DNA from: Flectobacillus sp.
GTDB lineage: Bacteria > Bacteroidota > Bacteroidia > Cytophagales > Spirosomataceae
Assembly (NCBI GenBank): GCA_029865665.1
Contig: JARXAV010000293.1
Span: forward strand, 1-5,431
Direction of reading: 5' to 3'
Length of the DNA: 5,431 nt
Shown here: piece by piece, positions 1-5,431 of the stretch
How the letters are laid out: each line of letters begins with the position of its first letter
How positions within the stretch are numbered: position 1 is the first letter of the stretch
Notes under the pieces: model-generated
What the model saw: the letters and a program-made list of their open reading frames with translations, nothing else
Database searches by the model: none
What the model was told of the DNA's origin: nothing
Position numbers and translations under genes: made by a program

Positions 1-3000
1 TGCCATTAAAAGAAAAATTAAATTCAGTAGATTTTCTGCCTAAATCCGAATGAATAATTTTTTTTATCTTAGGGAAGCCAGATCCTTCTTCTTGACTTAC
101 GTTGCTATCTGGAAATCTCCAATTATTTTTAATATTGATTAGCTTTAAGTTATGCTTTGATACGTCAGCGACGCAGTTTTGGAACGTCAAATATAGTGTA
201 TCTTCAACTTCAGAAATGATTAATTTAGCATTAACTTCTTCACACGTTAACTCAGAATGTTTTATAATATTAAAAAGAAAGTTATTCATCAAATCTATAA
301 AATGTTGATGAAACTCTCCCTTAATATTTAAGCTTTCACGTAAAGAAATTTCTAAATTAAAATTATAATTTGGGTGAATATGCTTTGTAATCTGTACACT
401 CGTCTCTGCCAATATTCGCAGCTCATATTTACCATCAAAACTACTTTCCGATAAACTAAACCACTTTGAAATATAATTTAACTTATTCTGGATGTCTGTT
501 CTACAGAGATTTATATTATTCAGCAACTCCGTAAACAACTGTTTGTTACCAAGATTTAGTAAATCATGTTCTGTATCTGTAAGAAGTTTGACAAACTGCT
601 CCTTTACGTCTGTGTTTAATTGCCTTTGAATACTCTCTAGAATTCTATCTGTTTTCTTTCTTAACTCAAGGAAAGCCAATTCAACAAATTCTTCGAATGA
701 TTCAATTTTGCTTAAATATAGCATCAGTATCTCTGTATCATTCTCGTAAGCGTAATTGAATAGAGCTTTACTTTTATCTGTTTTTTGTTCAGTTTTATAC
801 TGAATTAATTCTTCTTTTAACTCGCTTAATAAACTATCTATTTTTTTTGAAAAATCAGATAAAATACGGTTTAAATCGGATTGTCTAAACCCTATTCTTT
901 CCCAATATTCGTTTGATGTATATTCCCCATCTACTTGACTTGTTATAAGATTGTACTGTTCAAATACACTCCTGATATGATTAATAAGTGTCCCATGCCT
1001 AATTCGGGTACTTAAGTATGAATCAAGACCATACTCTCTATTAGCAAGAAAGTGATTTCTTATTTCTAAAAACATCTTTTTGAAATCATCAAAAGCTGGA
1101 TTGTTTTTAGATTTCAATTCTCCTTTCTCATCAACATTAATATATACTATAGTATCCACTTTTTTAAATTTATTATTCTCTGTGAATGATTTTAAGTCTA
1201 GCGTTCGATCAAAGAAATCCTTGGTTAGATAGTTATTCTCACTATCTGAAATTTTTTGTAAATTTAGGACATCTCTTTTTGTCGAGTTTAGTAAAAATAA
1301 TTGTTTTATTTTATCCTCATTTACGTAAATTTTTCCTTCATCTATTTTTGCAATAACTTTACTAACCATGTTCCTTTGTGTTAGATTAACTATCTCAGAT
1401 CTATAAATAGAAGAGTTAGCTTCATCATACTGTGTCAAAAACTGGCAAATAGTAATTCGTTCGACATTTACTTTTTCTGTACTTTCAAACTCGGTAGATA
1501 ATTGCATTATTTCAGGAATACATACATACCTGAGAAAATAGATAAGTTTACAATCCTCAAATTTATCTTTAATAGAAATTATTTCATTTGGTTTAGTACA
1601 ACTATTAGATTTTAGAAATAACTCGTATGATTGCTTAACTTTAATTTTGTCACTACATAAAATTTTGAAACAAATAGGTAATTCAATTAAAGTATTTATT
1701 TCCCCTATATTCTTGAATTTCCCTTTTATTACATTATCTATCACCGAATTCATATTCATTCTTCTAATAAGGTGAACGTTTTTTAGATAGTTGGTAGTAA
1801 ATAAACGAACACAATTTCTAAAATCTTGACATTGTAAATAACAAAAAAATAAGTTAGTTACTACCTCATATTGTGTAATTATTGATAAAGAATCATACTG
1901 CAATAAAGCAGAGTATTTAGTAATACTCTCTGAGTATTTAGAATTTAATAGTGCACTTCGTAACTGATATATTATATTTTTCACATAGGGTATCTTCGAA
2001 AAATCACGAGTTTGATTTATTAAATAACTTTGGTAAAAATCACGAAATAAGTTCGCTGTTACGCTTTCAGGATATACCTTGACAAGGTTATTAATTAAAC
2101 TCTGAGCAATTTCTCTATTTTTATAAAAACTACTTATTAGATTAGGATTGATAAATTTAGAATTCAGGCGTGATAGAAAAGAATAATCTATTTCTGTTTT
2201 CCATCCTAATTCTATTTTTAAAAACGCATATAGCTGTAATCCAATATGAGAGCTGTTAAAAGTATAAGCCAGTTTGACTAAATCAACGAGAGCATTGTCT
2301 GTAAGTACAACTTTGGATAAAATATCATAATAAATTTTACTTATTTTATCAATGATACCAAAAGTCTCTGTAATATTTTCGTAATCACATTTTAGTTCGA
2401 CAAGACATTTGGCATAAAGTTCACATAGTTCAGCATAGTTCCCGTTATTTTCTTTCAGGTAGAACTTTAACAAACTTTTACATTTCTGATAATCTCCTTT
2501 CGTATATTCATCAATAATATTCATAACTTCTATGCTGGAAGTATAATGTATATTCTTATATGTATAAGACGTATCCAATGATATCAACATCTGTTCAATA
2601 CATATATCATCGATTGAATCATTTAACTTTTTTAATAAAAATTTCAAATTATTGTCTGTTGGTGAAGGCTCTATAATGACATGCTGTGATATCCGGATGA
2701 ATAATAAATATCTATCGATAATTGACGCTTGTGACTCGTAGAAAAGAATGCCAGCTAAATGATTGTATTTTGAAATTGAGAAATAATTTCCTTTAAATCT
2801 AAAATACTCACTTAATTTGACATGTTTATTTCCAATTTCTGCCTCCCAACTACTAAACTCTTCATTGTATTGAAAAAAAGAAACCCTGTGTTCTGCTTTC
2901 ACACTATACATACTGCTGAATACTTTAACAAATTGAGCATTCGTTTTATCAGAGTTGATATTTCTGTTTGTTTCCCAATTTTTTTCATGACCAAATTGGT

Positions 3001-3442
3001 ACTCATCAAGAATGAATCTATGTTCAAGACTCCAAAAAGAAATACAAATATCTTTTTCAATTGTATCTAATATCAACCTTGCTTGTTCATAGTTACCAAT
3101 AAGTAGATTATGTTCAAATACGTTTCGTAGTTTAATAAATTTACAGATTGGTTCAGAACATTTCAAAAAAGCCAACACTTGCCAATTCATTTCCTGTGCT
3201 AAGGATTCAGTATAGTATTGTTTGTTATCGTTATACAGTTCTGAATAGTATTTTGGGAACGGGTTTTTGCCCAACAATACTTGAGTATATAGTGTTTTAA
3301 ACGCTCGAAGCTCGATTTCAACATTATTTGAGAAGTTAAGAATAGACTCGAAGTCTAGGAAAAAAGCTTTTGAGCGCTTGAAAAAATCTTTTTTATCAGT
3401 ATTTCCATTAAAAAACTGATTTTTAAAACTTTGAAAGTTCAT
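1..3442 (-). CDS. Very large protein with C-terminal GHKL (histidine-kinase-like) ATPase domain, 3' end outside window
   Basis: I read this frame codon by codon: it is open for 1147 codons and has no stop before the left edge. The ATG is well fixed, because an in-frame TAA lies at 3460-3458 and no other start codon falls between; the Shine-Dalgarno is poor. No signal peptide or membrane segment is seen, so it should be cytosolic. Residues about 107-150 look TPR-like (LIGNYEQARLILDTIE, then SFWSLEHRFILDEYQ), and the body to about 790 is helical and rich in K, N, I and L. Residues 794-824 form a distinctive block (IRNHFL, then YGLDSYLSTRIRHG). Residues about 845-1000 are charged and helical, probably coiled coil. 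The C-terminus has a histidine-kinase N-box (N1054 and N1058 in NNFLFNIIKHS) and a glycine box (EEGSGFPKIKKII, 1118-1130), giving ATP binding as the likely activity. No H-box is seen. The family is not recognised; a defence or stress-response role is inference. Confidence 0.9.
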   Translation of the reverse strand, partial: MNFQSFKNQFFNGNTDKKDFFKRSKAFFLDFESILNFSNNVEIELRAFKTLYTQVLLGKNPFPKYYSELYNDNKQYYTESLAQEMNWQVLAFLKCSEPICKFIKLRNVFEHNLLIGNYEQARLILDTIEKDICISFWSLEHRFILDEYQFGHEKNWETNRNINSDKTNAQFVKVFSSMYSVKAEHRVSFFQYNEEFSSWEAEIGNKHVKLSEYFRFKGNYFSISKYNHLAGILFYESQASIIDRYLLFIRISQHVIIEPSPTDNNLKFLLKKLNDSIDDICIEQMLISLDTSYTYKNIHYTSSIEVMNIIDEYTKGDYQKCKSLLKFYLKENNGNYAELCELYAKCLVELKCDYENITETFGIIDKISKIYYDILSKVVLTDNALVDLVKLAYTFNSSHIGLQLYAFLKIELGWKTEIDYSFLSRLNSKFINPNLISSFYKNREIAQSLINNLVKVYPESVTANLFRDFYQSYLINQTRDFSKIPYVKNIIYQLRSALLNSKYSESITKYSALLQYDSLSIITQYEVVTNLFFCYLQCQDFRNCVRLFTTNYLKNVHLIRRMNMNSVIDNVIKGKFKNIGEINTLIELPICFKILCSDKIKVKQSYELFLKSNSCTKPNEIISIKDKFEDCKLIYFLRYVCIPEIMQLSTEFESTEKVNVERITICQFLTQYDEANSSIYRSEIVNLTQRNMVSKVIAKIDEGKIYVNEDKIKQLFLLNSTKRDVLNLQKISDSENNYLTKDFFDRTLDLKSFTENNKFKKVDTIVYINVDEKGELKSKNNPAFDDFKKMFLEIRNHFLANREYGLDSYLSTRIRHGTLINHIRSVFEQYNLITSQVDGEYTSNEYWERIGFRQSDLNRILSDFSKKIDSLLSELKEELIQYKTEQKTDKSKALFNYAYENDTEILMLYLSKIESFEEFVELAFLELRKKTDRILESIQRQLNTDVKEQFVKLLTDTEHDLLNLGNKQLFTELLNNINLCRTDIQNKLNYISKWFSLSESSFDGKYELRILAETSVQITKHIHPNYNFNLEISLRESLNIKGEFHQHFIDLMNNFLFNIIKHSELTCEEVNAKLIISEVEDTLYLTFQNCVADVSKHNLKLINIKNNWRFPDSNVSQEEGSGFPKIKKIIHSDLGRKSTEFNFSFNG

Positions 3443-3556
3443 TTTTTGAAAGTTTCGTTAAATAGGATAAAATACTAATAGTTTGGATATGAGAGCCGTT
3501 AAACCCTATTACTATATGAGATTTCAAAGTACTTTACATGAATACTTATGTCTATA

Positions 3557-3585
3557 AATCTACCGATCGTTAATTTGTTTTCCAA
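3557..3585 (-). promoter_or_regulatory. Possible sigma-70-type promoter for the large GHKL gene
   Basis: On the minus strand TTGGAA (3585-3580) and TAGATT (3562-3557) are separated by 17 bases; each matches four of six consensus positions. Transcription would start near 3550 and leave a leader of roughly 110 bases before the ATG at 3442. In such AT-rich DNA chance matches are common, and other weak pairs exist closer to the gene (for example TATTAG near 3480-3475), so this is only a candidate. Confidence 0.25.
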
Positions 3586-3600
3586 ATTAGTTAGCTAAAC

Positions 3601-3634
3601 TGAATCTAGCCCACTAAAAAGTTGGACACAAATT
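3601..3634 (+). mobile_element. Possible IS3-family (IS150-like) terminal inverted repeat, relic
   Basis: The sequence begins with TG and runs through CCCACTAAAAAGTTGGACAC. IS3-family elements start with TG, and many IS150-group ends contain a C-rich run followed by AAAAGTTGGACA, so this resembles a left end facing right. No matching right end and no recognisable DDE transposase are present in the window, so if it is an IS end the element is deleted or rearranged. The composition change at the same place supports a junction here. The match is from memory of the family pattern, not from a search. Confidence 0.35.
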
Positions 3635-3658
3635 ACGTCATAGTTTTTAAATTTGTGT
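3626..3658. repeat. 9-bp perfect inverted repeat with a 15-base spacer
   Basis: ACACAAATT (3626-3634) is the exact reverse complement of AATTTGTGT (3650-3658), with 15 bases between. The right arm ends five bases before the ATG at 3663. It could be a binding site for a dimeric regulator, part of an IS end, or chance. The stem is AT-rich with no following T-run on either strand, so it is not a convincing terminator. Confidence 0.4.
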
Positions 3659-3662
3659 TATT

Positions 3663-3830
3663 ATGGAAAAACATCAAAAGTCATGGCGTCAGCAGGAAAA
3701 GCTGAATAGCGATATATCACTGATTGTTCTTAAGTCGCCCCGCTATATTACCAATGCAATGTTATCTGCACGTACCTATTTTAAAATACTGCTTCTTCCA
3801 ATCTTGCAACAAAGAAATCTGGGATTTTAA
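3663..3830 (+). pseudogene. Small plus-strand frame, possibly the truncated 5' end of a lost gene
   Basis: An ATG at 3663 opens a 55-codon frame ending with TAA at 3828-3830. Its first 39 codons lie in the gap (it begins MEKHQKSWRQQEKLNSDI) and look protein-like: mixed charge, and codons such as CTG, CGT and CAG that differ from the AT-rich gene to the left. The last part crosses antisense into the 3' end of the RES-like gene and is probably out of register with any original protein. Its position just inside the possible IS end suggests a remnant of a transposase or passenger gene, but I do not recognise the sequence and it has no strong ribosome binding site. It may also be chance. Confidence 0.25.
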
Positions 3831-5406
3831 TAAAAACTCCTGCAAGATCGCCATATATCCCGCAAGAAGGACAGCTAGGGTAAAGTGCGGATTCCAGCGG
3901 AAAAGAAATATTACAGCACTGACAAATAATGAAATCTTTTGTGGATTTGCCAACAGCAAACTCTCTTTCAAACCAACAATAGCCTGCTGCATATAAACTC
4001 TTACCAAAATTTTTCAGACGCCATTCAGGCCCGTTTAAGAGAGCGTATAGGTCGTATAGCGTTTGATTGGCAAACCTTGTATAGAATGATCCGCCAAGAT
4101 GCAATAATGAACCTGAATATTTACCATCGGTAATATCAGCAACGTGGTTTATGCCTTCCAATTTTTCAAGAGGGCTGGGAAGTTCAAGTGCAATGCGCAT
4201 AGATGTTGGAGTATGCCTGTAATCGACTAAATTCCATCCCCAGAAATCATCGATATTACCATCAATACACACCACGCCGTAATCGCACCTTGCAGAGGGA
4301 AATATGAGTCCATCGCAGCCTAGGCACCGCACAAACCAAGCAAACATATCTATCATGGCATTCCCGCCCACTGATTTGGTTGCTGTAATATGAATAGCAG
4401 ACTTCCAATCAGTGATCGCTTTTAGGTCAACCTCATACTGTTTGGCAAGACGTTCCAAACTTGCGCCATGGGTAAGGTCTTCATCCGTTTCGCAGGTTGG
4501 CGGGTTTCTGAAGAAGTCCAACATCCATTCACGTGCTGCGGTGGTTCTCAGGTCAAATGCATTTTCAAGTTCAATATCAACGGTACTACAAGGTATTGAA
4601 ATGTGATATTCTGTATCGATAGGAACAAGCGATGCAATAATGCCTGTTACGAATAGGGCAGGGTTGCCCGTTACCCCTTTAAAGGCAGCAAATTTCTCAG
4701 GCTCATTTACAAATTGGTATAGCGGATTAGGCTCTCCTGGCAATCCACGGAATTTTAAAATAATTGAATCCGTATCTTCTCCTGGCACGGCCACGCAATA
4801 TCCCGTTAATGCAGGTATAGCGTACGCATTCATTTCAAACAACAATGTGTAGATTGATATATCATTTTCGTTGTTGCATAAACCAAAGTACCGTTCCCGT
4901 GATAAAGGAGCATGTGTATCCCCCGAATAACGCCTACGGAAAAACTTTCGTTTGGATAGCTGGTATTCGAGTGTTTTGTCATAGGTGGATTGTTGTCTTA
5001 CTACGTCGTCAAATGCTGAAGTATCAGCAAACTCTTTATCCAAAATAGCTTTACCCATAAAACCGGGAAACGCAAATAGTAAAGCTATTAACTGTAGATC
5101 TGATAAATCTGAAGAAACCCTTTTGCCTTTTCCTTCAAATTTTGTAAATGGTGGTTTGTATTTTTTTTGAAAAAATACAATTTCATTTTCTATTGGTTCC
5201 AACTGATGGTATTCGAGGTCTCTTATGTCAACAAAACTTGTTTCATCATCTCCGTTTTTTTCACCAATTATATGACATATTCTTTCAAAAAAAACTGGAA
5301 TGAACTCTTCATTTTGAAAACTCTTAGACAAAAACTTATATGCTTCTTTTGCTACCAGCTTACTTTCCTGCAACTTGTTTTCATGCTTTAACCAAGCAGC
5401 TTTCAT
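3781..5406 (-). CDS. RES-like domain protein with C-terminal zinc ribbon (541 aa)
   Basis: The RES fold is related to ADP-ribosyltransferases, and RES toxins degrade NAD+; action on NAD+ is inferred here from the fold only. The RES-like signals run in the usual order: Arg-rich FFRRR (155-159), SIYTLLFEMNAYAI (184-197), the strand YHISIP (267-272), GCDGLIFPSAR (363-373) and NLVDYR (392-397). The span of about 250 residues exceeds the roughly 150 of a plain RES domain, so insertions are present. The glutamate usually found about 11 residues after the RES tyrosine is not obvious (Y186 is followed by AIPAL), so catalysis is uncertain. Residues 1-150 are a helical N-terminal region of unknown type. 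C495/C498 and C512/C515 form a zinc ribbon; C361, C364, C374 and C380 are extra cysteines. There is no signal peptide or membrane segment. The ATG overlaps the stop of an upstream frame and has a GGA six bases before it. No Xre/MbcA-type antitoxin gene is visible. Confidence 0.9.
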   Translation of the reverse strand: MKAAWLKHENKLQESKLVAKEAYKFLSKSFQNEEFIPVFFERICHIIGEKNGDDETSFVDIRDLEYHQLEPIENEIVFFQKKYKPPFTKFEGKGKRVSSDLSDLQLIALLFAFPGFMGKAILDKEFADTSAFDDVVRQQSTYDKTLEYQLSKRKFFRRRYSGDTHAPLSRERYFGLCNNENDISIYTLLFEMNAYAIPALTGYCVAVPGEDTDSIILKFRGLPGEPNPLYQFVNEPEKFAAFKGVTGNPALFVTGIIASLVPIDTEYHISIPCSTVDIELENAFDLRTTAAREWMLDFFRNPPTCETDEDLTHGASLERLAKQYEVDLKAITDWKSAIHITATKSVGGNAMIDMFAWFVRCLGCDGLIFPSARCDYGVVCIDGNIDDFWGWNLVDYRHTPTSMRIALELPSPLEKLEGINHVADITDGKYSGSLLHLGGSFYTRFANQTLYDLYALLNGPEWRLKNFGKSLYAAGYCWFEREFAVGKSTKDFIICQCCNISFPLESALYPSCPSCGIYGDLAGVFIKIPDFFVARLEEAVF

Positions 5407-5415
5407 TATAATTCC
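5404..5415 (-). promoter_or_regulatory. Start-site context of the RES-like gene: weak ribosome binding site plus TAATG overlap
   Basis: A GGA (5415-5413) lies six bases before the ATG at 5406-5404, a minimal Shine-Dalgarno. With the one-base stop/start overlap it suggests that ribosomes finishing the upstream frame re-initiate here. The frame of the RES-like gene is itself open upstream to the window edge, so a longer N-terminus cannot be fully excluded. Confidence 0.4.
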
Positions 5416-5431
5416 ATCGAGTATTGTAAAT
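5406..5431 (-). CDS. Probable 3' end of an upstream operon gene (last codons only)
   Basis: In one frame the minus strand reads ...LQYSMEL followed by TAA at 5408-5406. The last A of this stop is the first base of the ATG of the RES-like gene, giving a TAATG overlap typical of translationally coupled genes. Only eight codons including the stop are in the window, so the product cannot be judged. The other two frames are also open to the edge, so the existence of this gene is inferred from the overlap and not from coding signal. Confidence 0.4.

Larger units (their letters stand above)
3443..3780. other. Intergenic stretch between the two large minus-strand genes
   Basis: This 338-base stretch has no convincing complete gene. 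Positions 3443-3600 are AT-rich like the neighbouring large gene and contain only the candidate promoter. Positions 3601-3780 are more GC-rich (about 40 percent in the two 60-base lines I counted at 3661-3780) and carry the IS-like end, an inverted repeat and a small truncated-looking frame. I see no clear rho-independent terminator after the stop of the upstream gene at 3781, so read-through into the large gene is possible. Confidence 0.7.

Noticed and set aside
102..308. 68-codon plus-strand frame
   Set aside because: It lies antisense to the GHKL domain of the large minus-strand gene and has no ribosome binding site or recognisable sequence.
1911..1941. Repeated GAGTATTTAG (1911-1920 and 1932-1941) with a small dyad
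   Set aside because: The copies are 21 bases apart and in frame, reflecting a small SKYSES/TKYSA repetition in the protein; too short to be a CRISPR or mobile repeat.
2822..3070. 82-codon plus-strand frame
   Set aside because: It is antisense to the N-terminal part of the large gene; its composition (rich in F, I, C, T) is what a shadow of K/N/E-rich coding gives.
3393..3423. ATCAGT...ACTGAT inverted repeat flanked by T and A runs, terminator-like
   Set aside because: It lies inside the first codons of the large gene, has a long loop and a 6-bp AT-rich stem, and is best explained as chance in AT-rich coding DNA.
3762..4007. 81-codon minus-strand frame overlapping the 3' end of the RES-like gene
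   Set aside because: It is an out-of-frame shadow within the zinc-ribbon coding region; the hydrophobic stretches come from the frame shift.
3724..5391. Several plus-strand frames of 61-90 codons opposite the RES-like gene
   Set aside because: All are antisense to a well-supported 541-residue protein and none has independent coding evidence.
1..5431. tRNA, rRNA, CRISPR array or riboswitch
   Set aside because: No cloverleaf-like arms, no regularly spaced repeats and no long structured leader were seen on either strand.

Overview
The window is AT-rich bacterial DNA with long genes, all of the convincing ones on the minus strand. It looks like an accessory (island-like) region rather than core chromosome: there are no housekeeping genes, base composition changes sharply along it, and an insertion-sequence-like end lies between the two large genes. 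I cannot name the genus. The short leaders and closely packed genes fit a low-GC bacterium or a low-GC island.

Positions 1-3442 (minus) hold one uninterrupted frame of 1147 codons that runs off the left edge without a stop. It is a very large cytosolic protein: a helical, TPR-like N-terminal body, a conserved-looking block near residues 794-824, a helical or coiled-coil stretch (about 845-1000), and a C-terminal GHKL (histidine-kinase-type) ATPase domain with a clear N-box and a glycine box. No histidine phosphoacceptor box is evident, so it reads as a signalling or effector ATPase rather than an ordinary sensor kinase. Only the last part of the ATPase domain and the stop lie outside the window.

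Positions 3443-3780 are non-coding. The part next to the large gene is AT-rich and holds a possible promoter for it. From 3601 the composition becomes more GC-rich, beginning with a sequence resembling an IS3-family (IS150-like) terminal inverted repeat, followed by a 9-bp inverted repeat and the start of a small plus-strand frame that looks cut off. This may be a remnant of an insertion or rearrangement that brought the two large genes together.

Positions 3781-5406 (minus) encode a complete 541-residue protein with a RES-like domain in the middle (RES is an ADP-ribosyltransferase-like fold found in NAD+-degrading toxins) and a C-terminal CxxC...CxxC zinc ribbon. Its start overlaps by one base the apparent stop of another minus-strand gene that enters from the right edge, so it is probably the second or later gene of an operon.

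Taken together, a RES-like putative NAD-acting protein next to a giant GHKL ATPase, in a mobile and compositionally mixed region, is the kind of content seen in bacterial conflict or phage-defence islands. That the two proteins work together is inference only. The IS-like sequence and composition break between them argue equally for independent origins.
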